Below are positions 10,461-21,662 of a DNA stretch of 64,000 bases, in pieces. Source of the DNA: Saccopteryx bilineata (taxonomy: Eukaryota; Chordata; Mammalia; Chiroptera; Emballonuridae); contig NC_089493.1 of assembly GCF_036850765.1 (NCBI RefSeq), forward strand, positions 165,227,640-165,291,639, written 5' to 3'. The translations under genes and the position numbers were made by a program. How positions within the stretch are numbered: position 1 is the stretch's first letter; every line of letters begins with the position of its first letter. The notes under the pieces were generated by a model. That model had not been told where the DNA came from, did no database searches, and worked only from the letters and a program-made list of their open reading frames with translations.

Positions 10461-10563
10461 CTGGCAGTGCAGAAGAGAGGAGGGTCAGAGAGGGAAGGGG
10501 ATGGAGGGAGAGATACAGAGAGAGATGGGGGAGGGCAAGGGCAGGAGAGAGAGAGAGAGAGAA
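10461..10563 (-). promoter_or_regulatory. Long CU tract and UGC motifs upstream of the microexon acceptor
   Basis: On the transcript strand about 100 bases are almost all C and U. They begin with a (CU) run at 10563-10541 and end TCTTCTGCACTGCCAG. CU repeats are binding sites for PTBP1, a repressor. UGC motifs between the tract and the AG are the known recognition signal of SRRM4 (nSR100), the activator of neural microexons. Two UGCs lie within 13 bases of the AG. The proteins named are inferred from motifs only. Confidence 0.7.
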
Positions 10564-11439
10564 ACGTTGGTCAGGACTCTTCAGACACCAGCAGCCAGCC
10601 TGTGAGGTGAAAGCAGGTTAGTGGTGTCCCCTCCCAGCTTCCTGAGCCCTTCCCCGGGAGCCCATCCCCAAGAGCCCCTGAGAGGGGTGGAGAGAGGAAG
10701 TGTTAGGATCAGCAGGCAGGGCAGGCTCTTTAGAGATGAGCTGTGGGGTTAGTACCTGGTGGGAGGCAGAGGCGCAAGAGTCAGTTGGCTTATGTCCCAG
10801 GGAGGAGAGGTGAGTGAGGGCGGGGATCCAAGGAGGAGTCCCCATTTCCCCCCTCCCAACACCAGCGCCAGGCCCTGAGCACTCTCAAGCCTCTCCTGGA
10901 AACAGCTTGCTCAGCCCTGAGCCCATTCATGGAGCTTATTTTTCTGTTCAGAATGAGGGTGTGGGCCCCCAGAATGGCCCCTTGTCCCTGTCTTGCCCTC
11001 ACAGGCCCCGCTGGCCTGTCCATCTACTAGGAGCCTGGGCATGGAGACTCAGAGTTTGTGAGGAGTGAGGAACGGGAGTGGGGAGTGGAGGAGGCCCCAG
11101 GCAGCCGGTCACTTCTCCACTCGATGCTCCCAACACCCTGGAAGCCTATAGGGGCTGGTCCTCAGGGTTCGAGCTGGATTTTGCAACTTTGGTAAGCAAA
11201 CTGCAACTCTGAGAGAGAGACAAGTGGGTTCACTGTGCCCCTTAAGTGGTGGGCCAATATTTAAAGTGGGATCATATTGCAAATGTGCAGTTGCAGGACC
11301 CTGCGAGGTAGGTGCCCATGCCATCCAAGGTGTAGGTAAGAAGGCCCTTCCTAAGGGTGCCACTCCAAGCATACCCAGTCTCTCCAGCTCTCAGTCTCTG
11401 TTAAATGGAGGTTAGGCCTCATCGTGGCATCTCTGGGTG

Positions 11440-11560
11440 GTTTGCGACCTGGCTATGCTTCAGAACCAGACCAATGACAACAGGGTCTGGGTTGGGAGCC
11501 CAGAAATCTCCATAACATTTTTGAAAAGCTCACCTGCCATTCTCATGTAGTGGCCAGCTC
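11440..11560. mobile_element. Possible MER5-type hAT fragment
   Basis: GGGTTGGGAGCCCAGAAATC and AACATTTTTGAAAAGCTCAC resemble the middle of MER5 elements. It is strongly diverged and no inverted ends remain. Confidence 0.35.
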
Positions 11561-12344
11561 CTATCTGCAGACCTTGAGGCTCAGTTTTGCCCCTAATTTA
11601 TGGTTGTGGGAAAGTCATAATCTTTGCTCATCTGTCAAAAGTGCCTCCACATAGTGAGGAGTCAGATGTGAGCAGGGCAGGACAGTGTGAGGCTCCACAC
11701 AGGGGCAGGGCCCACACCGTGGCCTCCTCACATGCACACAGTAAGCTCGGCTCAATCAGGGAGCAGGTGAACTTGTGTACTGATGCTCTCATCCCCTGCA
11801 GAGGAAGGAGAGCACCGGGACACCAGCAGGAAGTCCTCTGCATTGTCATCCCTGGACCTCTGCCTCCTCACAGGGGTTCAGAGGGTTCTGCAGTTGGAAA
11901 AGGGCAGGAGAGCATGGTGGCTCTAAGCCAGGGACCAAGATGGCTCAGATGGAAAGAGGCTTGAGGAAGATCCTGGTCCCTGACCCCCAGTTCCAAGCAG
12001 AGACACCTTTGAAGCATGAACCCAACCCTTCCAAATCTGAGCCTTTCTGTGCATCCTGTGAAATGTGAGGTTGGGAGTGACCTCGAATGTGGTGTCTTTG
12101 CAGTCATTTTCTTACTGCTGGAGTAGGAGTCACCGTAAGCACAGTGAATCCACACCTCTCCCTGTGCTAAGCAGACAGTACAGACTTGACAAACTCAGAG
12201 TCTTTGGGGGCAACTTTCCCTGAGTCGTTAAGCCTGTGGCCTCGGGGACCCTCTAGGTAGCTGGAGAGAGCTCACATTGTTTGGATATCCAGCCGTGCCT
12301 CCTAAGAGAGAGCAGCCTAGCTTGCCCTGGAACACTAAGAAGAC

Positions 12345-12485
12345 TGGTTCATAGAGCTGGCCTGGGCCCCACTTTTGACTATTGCTGTATTAGATGAGGC
12401 AGCTGGGGCTCAGTGGTGCTAGAACTCGTTCCTAAGGTCACACAGCAAATTAGGAGGTAGAAGGGAGAATGGAGGCCACATCTTC
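12345..12485 (-). mobile_element. MIR SINE fragment, reverse orientation
   Basis: GATGAGGCAGCTGGGGCTCA followed by AAGGTCACACAGCAAATTAG is the reverse MIR centre. Confidence 0.7.
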
Positions 12486-13069
12486 AGTCTCTTGGGGCTA
12501 AACCATGGCTATTCCTGTCCATTGGGCAGCTCTGACCAGCTAGTCCTAAGGACAGTGACAATCTGCAGAAGTGAGTAGGGCTCCCAAAGCCATTTAAGAG
12601 TGTTCGTCTGCATCACTCCTCTAGTAGTAGCCATTGCAGCAGCTTCCGGGCCTCCTGACTGTCCTTCCCTTTGAGTCAGAGGCCAGTACTGTTTAGGATG
12701 GACCAGGCGTGGTTGGCAGGACTGGTGATGTCACTGAGGGCTTGGCCAGTCAGTAGGAAGGCAGTGCTGCTCTCCCTGCATTGGGGATGAATTCTGAGGG
12801 GCCTGCAGCTATACAGCCCCAGCAAAGAAAAGTCTACCACTTATCAGGTTCACTGGCTGCCGCTTGGTCAGGTAGAGTGGTACCATTGAGTCACAGACAG
12901 GTCCTATTGAGTAGAAATTTCATACTGACCAGTAACCATGCCAACATGGTGCTGGCTTCCAACAGGGCCAGGTTTAACAGACAATATACAAAGTGTTCAT
13001 CCTAGGCTTGTCCTATGATACACAGCCACAGGGACCTGGACAAGGAGACCATGATATAGGCTCTAGAGC

Positions 13070-13200
13070 ATATGCTCATGTATTTGTACATGTGAGAACA
13101 TGCATGTTTGCACATGTGTGAATATATACTTGTGTGTTCATATGACTGCAGGTGAGTGCTCTTTTACATGGGGGTGGTATATACAGGCACAAAAGTTTTG
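13070..13200. repeat. Degenerate TG/CA-rich tract
   Basis: Imperfect ATGTGTG/CATGCATG alternation (for example GAACATGCATGTTTGCACAT) suggests a decayed microsatellite. Confidence 0.6.
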
Positions 13201-13399
13201 ACTTTTGGGCTGTCAGTAGAAGAAGGAGAAGCTTCAAAGTCCTAATGTGGCCACAGGCTCTGATTCCGTGGCCTCTGCAAGAACTAACCTAGTCTAATGG
13301 CTGGCTGTGCAGAGGAGGAAGGCCTGACAGACCCTGTGCTCAGGATGTGCTAGAAGTCAGCCTCCAGGGGCTGATGCTGGCCCTCCTGCCTAAGCTGCA

Positions 13400-13600
13400 C
13401 CCAAACAGCAGGCTCTTTGCTAAGCCCTTCCTATACATCACTTTTCATCCTCACAGCAACCTTACAGGCAGCAATGTTGTTATCCCCATTTTACAAATGT
13501 GAAAACAAAGAGAAGTTAAATGAGGCCCCAAAACTAGTAAGCTTAGGAGCTGGCATTTTATTCAGGTCTATCTGAATCTAAAGCTTGAACACTTAAGCTA
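13400..13600 (-). mobile_element. MIR SINE fragment, reverse orientation
   Basis: CATCCTCACAGCAACCTTAC, TATCCCCATTTTACAAATGT and AACAAAGAGAAGTTAAATGA follow reversed MIR order across nearly its full length. Confidence 0.85.
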
Positions 13601-14699
13601 GCATCTTCCTCTGCCTTTTTAATAATAATCTATCTGAGACAGCGCTGCATGAAGTGCTCTGGGCAAAGTGTATCAATCCTTCACCCAGAGCTAACAAGGG
13701 AGCAGCAGTGAGCCTGGTTACACTAGGCAGGAAGGCCTGGGCTGCACTGCCAGGCGTTTTTCTGAGTTCCCGGTCTGGTGACCATCCCAGAAGATCTGAG
13801 CTGAAAGCTGAAGTAGCCCAGCTGGCAGAGCAGCTTGGCCAGTGGCCGAGCTCAGAGGCTCTGCCGCTCTGATTCAGGATGGACTGGGACTCCCTGTCCA
13901 GAGCAGTCCTGTAAGCCAGAGAGGCTCTGGACCTACAGGTGAAAAGGAACAGGCCCTCACTCCTCTAAGTGCTGGTCCTCCACCTCTGCCTGGCTTCTCT
14001 GCCCCATCCCGAGCCCCCTCCTGACCTATGGTCTTCCGATAGGGCTGGATCTCACTCTGCAATTCTTCCTGGAACCTGGGCTCTAGAGAATTCTACTGGC
14101 CACATGCCCTGCCCACGGGCTCTGCTCTTATCACCCTGGCCTTCCTCTCTGACCTTCAATGGGAGGGTCTTGGGACAGTGCTGCCTCCCATACTTTACAA
14201 AGATAGTTGACCATCTCCGCCGACCAGCCCTTACCTCCCCCTGGACTCTAGTTTCCTCTCCAAGTCTTGGCTTCCAGGCTCCTAGAAGTGGAGGGAGAGG
14301 GTAGCATTTTCTAGGCTTTTGTGCTGTGGCCTGAGGATCCAAACCCCCAAATCCCTTTTTTCCAAGGACTACCTCAGTGGCCCCTGGGGTCCTGCTCTCA
14401 ACCTCTTCTGGAGCTCCAGCTGTCCATGCCCAGGCCCCATCCCTGTGGTTCCTAAGCCCTCATGAGACCCAGCTGTCCTCTCTGGAGAGGAGGAGATGGG
14501 AGGGGGCAAGCAGGGTTCTAATGTACCAGGAGGAGGTCCGGCCTTGCAGGCCAACAGACCGCTGGGCCCCAAACACAATCCCTGGCCAGCTGGGACTTTT
14601 GCTCTGCTCCATCTCCACCTGGTGGCACTTAAAGGGAACTGCTCCCAGTTCCAAAGAAAACCATAATTGTGGCCTCATCCTTTGGCCATGGGGCTCACT

Positions 14700-14714
14700 C
14701 CCCCCCCCCCCCCC
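14700..14714. repeat. C15 homopolymer
   Basis: Fifteen consecutive C bases; the length may be imprecise in the assembly. Confidence 0.9.
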
Positions 14715-15444
14715 AGCACATTGTGCACACCAGAAAGCTCCACCCTCGAAGTGCAAGAAAAGAAGGGGATGAACACCTGGATGGGGACTCAGACCAAAGA
14801 GGGCTGGAGGGAGTCACCAATTACCTCTTGATCCCTCAGCCCCTCTATTTTTAGCATCCATGGCAACCCCAACCACATCTGGTAGCCACGTAAATGTCTG
14901 CGGTCTCTGGCCAATGTGGTAACCATTGTCATGGGATCTGTTCTCCCTCAACACCCCCTTCTCCACTCCCCATCACTGAAAGCTGAACCCAAACCAATTC
15001 TGGCCTGACCCAGAGCAGGCTTTCCGAGAACTCGTTTCTCCCAAGCACACCAGCACACATGTGCACACACTCACTGCCCTCCCCATTGGCAGCCTGACAT
15101 CCTCCAAAAGGCCTTCAGAGGCAGGTCAGGGCTTTGCAAATGCTTCTTCCTATGCTGGTCAGGCTGCTTGACCCCAGAAGCAGTCAGGAGGCCTGAGCGG
15201 CACTCTAGCCAGGTGCAGGGAGAATTTGTTGTCACTGCGCCCAGGCAGTACAGCGACTTAGGATGTGAGGGTGGCAGGGGCGTATGGTTTCCTCTGCACA
15301 GGCTGCTGGTGAGCACTGAGGACTGAGAGGAGCCCAGGGCACCCCTGTGTCTCCCTCTAGTCTCGCTACACAAAGCCCCAACCCTTCCACAGGGGGAGAC
15401 TGTCAGTCACCAGGGAAGAAAGGAAATAGAAGAAAGAGACATAC

Positions 15445-15503
15445 TGGAGAAGTTGACCATTGCGAACTGCTGACACCTGTCCCCGGTGTATCCCACAGGA
15501 CAC
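15445..15503 (-). CDS. NRG2: NRG2 EGF beta exon (59 bases)
   Basis: Acceptor TTTCTTTTGGTAG ending at 15504; donor TCCA|GTATGT with GT at 15444-15443. G15503 completes the Lys codon from the EGF exon (AA+G), then C-P-V-G-Y-T-G-D-R-C, QQFAMVNFS and one base (A). It supplies the last two EGF cysteines and the beta-type C-terminus, whose residues (QQFAMVNF) are reported to make NRG2beta the strong ErbB4 agonist. The A joins AA of the membrane exon (Lys) or AG of the microexon (Lys). Joined after alpha, it is read in another frame (V-L-W-D-T-P-G-T-G-V-S-S-S-Q-W), which matches a short secreted NRG2 form I recall. Confidence 0.97.
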
Positions 15504-15874
15504 CTACCAAAAGAAAGAAAACCAGAAAGAGAGAGCCAGGATAGCAAGACACAGATATCGCAACACTCTGGCACAGGCTCCTGCCAATGCCAGCCAGGTT
15601 CCTTGCCAACGTTACCATTTGTACTGGCTTTGCCACTGTGCCCCTTACCTGCAGCCCTGAACTTTAAACCCAAGGATTAGGCCAAAAATGAAAAACAAAG
15701 CAAAACAAAACAAAACAAAAAGAACTAACAAACCAAAATACAGAAAAGAAAAGGAAACAAAACAGCCAAAGATCAAAACAACCAACACCCCTGGCCCTAT
15801 GCCCTACATTGGGGGGGACTGCACCCAGAAGCTTTCTAAGGAGCAGGGACTCGTGTTTGTATCTTCAAACATAC
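15504..15874 (-). other. NRG2: 371-base intron between alpha and beta EGF exons, U-rich
   Basis: A short intron whose central part (about 15685-15785) is, on the transcript, very rich in U with repeats of TTTTG. A G/C-rich patch lies on its alpha side. It separates two alternatively chosen exons, so it is a likely seat of splicing control. Confidence 0.85.
15685..15785 (-). repeat. TTTTG-type repeat and U-rich tract
   Basis: The plus strand shows (AAAAC)n and A-rich sequence, so the NRG2 transcript carries UUUUG repeats over about 100 bases. It may have begun as a simple repeat; no target duplication is seen. Confidence 0.8.
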
Positions 15875-15951
15875 TTTGCTTAGGATCTGGCATGTACAAT
15901 CGCAAAGGCAGTTTCTCCAAACATCTCTGTCCGAAGAATCCGTTTGGACAT
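15875..15951 (-). CDS. NRG2: NRG2 EGF alpha exon (77 bases)
   Basis: Acceptor CTTCTCCAG ending at 15952; donor CAAA|GTATGT with GT at 15874-15873. A15951 completes Lys (AA+A), then CPNGFFGQRCLEKLPLRLYM and PDPKQ, with a final A that joins AA of the membrane exon (Lys). It is the NRG2alpha version of the EGF C-terminal loop: same cysteine spacing as beta, but LEKLPLRL in place of QQFAMVNF, reported to be the weaker ErbB4 ligand. Length (77) and phase are matched to beta (59) so that either one, but not both, keeps frame. Confidence 0.97.
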
Positions 15952-17991
15952 CTGGAGAAGGAAAAGGGGAAAAATCACAGAACAAACTGGCATCATCCGC
16001 GAGGCTCAGGTTAGAAATCAAAGTGCACAGTGATGAATGAGAAAACCAAGTCGGGCGCTGGGGCACACTCATCGCAGAAGGGGCTGGAGTCAGGGCTGGG
16101 TGGAGGGCTCAGAAATCTCCTTCAAATCTCTCTAATAGATGTGGCTCTGTGGGTAGTGGGGGTGGGGTGGGACAGGGAGGATAATGAATAGGGAAGCAAG
16201 GTGGGGAAATTGGGAACTTACTGCCTAATTGTTCTTATGATCCCTGAGACTTCCCTTCTGACCTGCCTGGGGCCCCAGGAAGCCAGAACTATAGCCCCTT
16301 GGTGCCAGGCAGTCAGCAGGCAGGGTGCTGGGGTTCTTTGGAATACTAAGTTCTAGGGAGCCATTCCTTTTAGGCCCTACCAAGGGGTTCTCTTCAGGGC
16401 TCTGGGCAGGTTTTCTCATCCATGAAACAGTCCCCAGGAAACTCAGATGAGAATGCTAAAATGCTGTTCCCAGACTGTGTGCCCATGACAAAAGGGGTCA
16501 TGGAGACATCTCATCTGTTCTCTTGAAGGTTCTACGGCCAAATAAGTTTAGGCTTTCTTGTAGAGTGGCAGTGCACGCTGGCATATGAAAGGCTACACAA
16601 AGTTTTTTAGGGGGAAAGAATTGAAGTTTCCAGTGTGTCCCAAGTTTATTTGACCAGGGCCGTCTTTGTTTGAGGAACCCTTGTAACACAGTCTGGGGAG
16701 GGCTGTCCTAGAACAATTGACATGGGAAAGCTTAGTGGGGAGAACAGGCGAGGCTAAAGAAAAGCCAGAATCACCAACACTCCAAAGCTGGCTCAGAACT
16801 GGCAAGAACTATGGTGGGACATGGGGGAGGCTCCCTGGGGACCCCAAGGCCTGTTCCACATCAGGAGCCTACTGGCTGCCTGGCACTCCAGCCTTCTCCC
16901 CATGACCTACTCCTCCACTGCTGCCTGGCTCTGGCGGGGGCTCATTCTCTCACGTTGCCTCCTCTATAGCTGCAAAGCACCACCTACTCCCATCTCCCTG
17001 ACCATAATATCCTTCCCCCAGGTGTACTTCCTTTTGCTCTTTGGCTGCCACTCTCCCCTCAAGTGAGTCCCTGTCTTGCAGATTTCTGGGAGACATGCCC
17101 AGCCCTGTACTCTCTTCTAAACCCCAGCAAAGCCAGATACCTCAGGGAAGCCCTCCAGACAGGGCTAGACTAATCCTATCCGCTACTCAGAGATGGGTCT
17201 ATGCTGCCTCTGCCTCTTCCTCCTTAGGAAATTAGGCCAGTCCATCACCAGTGTCCCCTCAATAACAGGTCATTGTTCAACATCAATCAAGAGGAGAGTG
17301 TACTCTACCTCTGAGCAGTTTAGTGTGTACAAACAATCAGTAGCCTCTTAAGCTTATAGGAAATGGTGGCCATTGGCTGTGATAGACACTCAGGAAAACC
17401 CTGTGGCCCGCAATCTAGCCTGGAGGATTGGCAGTGGTCAGTGAGCAGGTAGCTGGAGTCTCTCTGGGCCTTGACATTGTCTCCCTCGGAGGAGGCAGGA
17501 GACTGGTCCCCACAGTGGTGGCAGTGTGTGTGCAGGTAGGCCTCGCCAGTGTGTGGTGGTGGGCGGCTGGGAAGTGTGTCTGGAGATAGTGGGAGGGGGG
17601 CTACAAGTGAAACTGATGCACATTCATCCTGTTGAACAGGGTGGCTCAGAGGAGCTGGCTGCCACCTTGTCAGCCCATCCGTCTTTGATCCCTGGCCCTC
17701 ATCCTCAATTGTCCCAGCCCAGGAAAATGGAGGTCTTGGCTAAGGCTACGGCTTCCCAACCAGCTCCAGTCAGGCTCAGCTCATCTTCCTCAGCTCTCAG
17801 AAACTGATGTCCACTTGGGAGGCAGACGGAAAGGGGAGAAGTGATATTTCAAGCAGCAGCACCCTTGGAGGTGGAGGATAAAGACCCAGAAACTTGCCAA
17901 AATGACTTTTGGAATCCACAAAGGAACAAGAAAGAGAGAGGTTTGACTGTGTCCAATATCTGAGATTAGTCTGGCTTTGGAGACAGGGAAA

Positions 17992-18035
<44 letters not shown>

Positions 18036-21000
18036 GAGAGAATGGGGCGTGTAGGGGCAGGGGCAGGAGGAAACAAAGGGGATCTTATTCCCAATGCTGA
18101 CAGTCAGGAATGTTGTCCCATGGCTCTTGGAGCAATGATAATTAAGTACATCCCTGTGTCCCTGATCCCACACCCAGCCTGAACTAACCCAACTGTACCC
18201 TCATATCTTTAGTGGCCACTGAGCAGCACAACTCAAGGCGGTGCCGTGGACATCGTCTACAACACAAACTTGCCTCTGGAGTTGTGCGACATGGTCCTCG
18301 TCTTCCTGCCCTGGGAAAGTGTGTGCCCCAGGGGCTGAACAAAAGAAAAGACAGTGGGGGGTGGGCACAGCGTAGGGTGGGGAGGAATGACACCCCATGC
18401 TGTTCTATGGGAACCAGCTCCTTCCAGGGGGCTCCTGGACACTCCTGTTCTCACCTTAGCCTTGCCTGTTGAGGATGAACCGCATCCAGGAGGCTGGGGT
18501 TTCCCTAGAGAAGGTTCTGGGGTTGGGCCTACAGCCTTTCTACTCTGTACCCAGGATGAGGTAACAGGGGACAGGCTACTTTAGCCTGTCACCCAGGAAG
18601 TGAGGGGGAATCTGAACTCAGTGTGAGTGACTGGCTGATAGTTCCCACTCAAACAGGATCTGACCTGGCATAGGAGCACAGGGGACAGATTAGAAGGAGT
18701 GGCAGGTAACAGTCTTCCCAGCTATGATGATGGGAAGGTCTATGCCCAGGGCTGGAGAAGAGCAGGGGTGAGAGGGGCAGAGAGGAGAGCCCACAGGCTG
18801 CATCTGGGGTGACAGCGAGGTTGGGACTTGCCTCCCCATTTTCCCAACCCACCTCCCGGGCCTCAGTTTCTCCTTCTGGAAGCCTGGGGATAATGCCATG
18901 TGTGCTGCCCTCACCCAGAGGAGGGGGAGGATGAAGGATGAGGCTGTGCCCCAGGCACTGGAGGGAGGGCAGGGTCTCTGGCCTCATGAGGGGTGGGGTG
19001 GCGATGTGAAGAGGATGAGCAGGCACATGGGTATGGGATGGGGAGTCACCTGAAAATGGGGTGGGGCAGAAGGAATGGGGGGATGAGCTGATGGGAAAGG
19101 GAGGCATGCTGCTGGTATGTGCACAGGGCTGGAAAGAGAGTCTTGTTCTGTCATCATCCCCTGAACCAGTCCCCAAGAGTCACGCACCAACCGTGCTCGA
19201 CAAAGACACGAAGAGAAGAGGAGAAAGCAGCGAGAGGAAGTGCAGAGGCCCCGTCTGGCCCAGACAGGACACAGTCCCCTTGATTTGGACCCCCATTTTC
19301 AAATCCTCCTAAATTTTCTTTTTAAAAACAAAATTCAGTATCAGCGACACTGTTTCTTTTGGCTCTGAATTCCAGAAAAACAGGAGGGGCAGAGCGTGCC
19401 TGCTCTCCAACACTCCCTGCAGGGCTCTGAACCAATCAATACACAACAACAAGTGTCAGAAAACCAAGAAGGAAAACTGAGTTTTATAGAAACTGGAATG
19501 AAACTGACCAGTCTAGTTTCATTATCCAAGCTAAGCGGAAATGCAAAAAAATAAAAATAAAAAGTAAACAAACAGCACAAATGGTAAGACGTGAGTCCCA
19601 TTTCCTGAATTCTCTCCTTTTCATTCCATTCAGGTGTCATCAGGAACCCCAAGAGGCCTACCCCCCCTTCCTCCCAGCTCACCCGCCCCCAGAATGGCCT
19701 CTGGGCTCTGCCCAGCCTCCCTCCCCCCCTGTCCTTCTCCAGCACAGCTCTGAGGACCTGCCTTCCTGACCGTAGTCCCCACCTGGGATGCCCCTCTCCC
19801 CTGAGGGCTCAGGGAGTCAGAGAAGTGGGTTCCAGGGTCGGCTGTGATGGGGTTCTGGGTACCAAGCTCAAGAGCTAAGCTGTGACCCCTTGGTTGTCCG
19901 GGGGAGAGGGGAAGCAGGACACTATCTTCACAATGGCCCAGGCTCCTGCCCTCTGTTCCTCTCAGGTGGAGCTGGGGGGGACCCAGACAGCCTTGGTGGC
20001 AGGGCCGTCAGGGAGCCCTCACTCTCTTTCCCACCCTAAACTCTCTAGTGCTGGAGTCTGGGCCCCCAGCCCTCCTCAGCCCCGGCACCTGTCCTGGTGG
20101 CTGAAACCTTCCCTGCCGTTGCTGGGTCCCTTCTTGGTTTCAGGGCCCAAGAGGCTAAGCAAGAGGAGAAGCCTGGAGTGTGCGTGTTGCGGGGAGCAGG
20201 TAGGGAGTACAGGCTGGGCCGTCTCTGTGAGGGGTACCAGAATGCTTTGTATGTCTTTCTATAGGTCTGTTCTAGAGAGCTCAGAGCATGCTCAAGGCTA
20301 GAATGTTCCCAGGGCCTAGAGGTGGAAGGAGGGAAAGGATGAAGGACTGAGTCTGGGCTGAGAACTTCCCTGGGGGGCCTGCTGCTGCTGGGACTGTCCC
20401 CTGAGGTTCAGGATGGGGGAGGCGGGAAGGGGATGGCAGCAGGTGAAGGATGGGACCGGGAGGAAGCTAGCGAAGGAGGCCAGCAGTACTGAGGGGTGAG
20501 TGTGAAGGAGCATAGCCTCTCCTTATCACTCTGTGTGATGGGTGGTCTTGAGAAGTCCCAGGCTAAGGTGGTAGTCAGGAGGGAGAGCAGGAGAGCCGAG
20601 GAGTGCTGAATCTGACCTTGTCTGGGGGGGAGGGCGAACGCCTCTCTGAATCTCTGTCAATGCTCTGGTGGCCTGTGCCCAGATGCCATGGGAATGGGGC
20701 AGCTTCGGCACCTTGCTAGGCCAGAGGCTTGGGTTGCCTTGAAAACCCAAAGTTAACTAGACCTCCCACCTGCTCCTCCTCAGGATCCATCCAGAACCTG
20801 TGCTCCCTCACCAAGCGCCCCTCCTCTCCTCATTCCCCTACCAGAGAACCATTGAGGGGCCCTGTGGGCACAGCTGCCCAAAAGGTCTGGCTGGGCTTGA
20901 ACAATCCTCGCTGATGCCCATGCCCCCACCTGCCCTGTCTGTAAGCGGAACAGGTGGATCTAAGCTCCTGGGAGGCCCTACTGGGACAGCCTTGCCTGGC

Positions 21001-21662
21001 TGGACAGTAGGCTCTGACACTTGGGGAGGCAGAGAGGCTCCAATTTGAGTTTTTCTTCAACTCTGACCTCCCCCATTGGGTCACACCCAGAGTGGTGTCC
21101 CCACTGGAGCTCCTTCACCTGTAGAGAGGGGCTGGGGACTGAAGTAGCACAGGCAGCACCCAGGGCATATCTGGAGACTGGGACCTGCCAGGCAAGGAGA
21201 GAGCACTGGGGGCAGAGCCTTCCTCTCCCCTCAAGGCTTCAGGAGCAGACCCTCAGCTACCAAGGGACTCATGCTCTGCCTGACCCTGCCGGGCTCCTCA
21301 CTGTTGGGGCAGTCACACCTTGGGAAATGTTCGTAACAATTTGGAGAGCTGCTGAGAGATGGGGAGGGGAAGAGAGAGAGAGAGAACCAACCCAATGCCC
21401 AGGTCATAGAATGGCTTCCCCATCTCCCAAAAGGTGTTGGAGAAAGGGTGGACATCAGGAGATCGGGGGAGGGGGGCTGGGAAACTGGGACCGCAGAAGC
21501 CCTGAGCCCTTTACAGCTTACATCTGTCAGTATTCTAGAAAGTGGGGCACAGCTCCCTGTCTATGTCCCTCAGAGACCCCTTTTCCTAGAGCCCCCCCCA
21601 ATTCTGCCCCAGCCTCTCTCACCCTGCTTTTGCCCCCACACCCGCCCCCACTGGTCACTTAC
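15952..21662 (-). other. NRG2: NRG2 intron between EGF exon and alpha exon
   Basis: About 5.7 kb. It contains a (TG)19 microsatellite at 17995-18032. An AT-rich, repeat-free stretch at 19290-19640 is treated as a regulatory candidate. I recognise no transposon here, and no further exon. Confidence 0.85.
17995..18032. repeat. (TG)19 microsatellite
   Basis: An uninterrupted TG run of 38 bases. Confidence 0.97.

Larger units (their letters stand above)
10464..15444 (-). other. NRG2: NRG2 intron between beta exon and microexon
   Basis: About 5 kb (the last bases overlap the splice signals described for the microexon). It contains MIR fragments near 12345-12485 and 13400-13600, a MER5-like piece near 11440-11560, a TG-rich patch near 13070-13200 and a C15 run at 14700-14714. 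No further exon is seen. Confidence 0.85.

Noticed and set aside
13556..13562. AATAAA as the poly(A) signal of a beta read-through transcript
   Set aside because: It lies in a MIR about 1.9 kb past the stop with no supporting downstream GU-rich element noticed.
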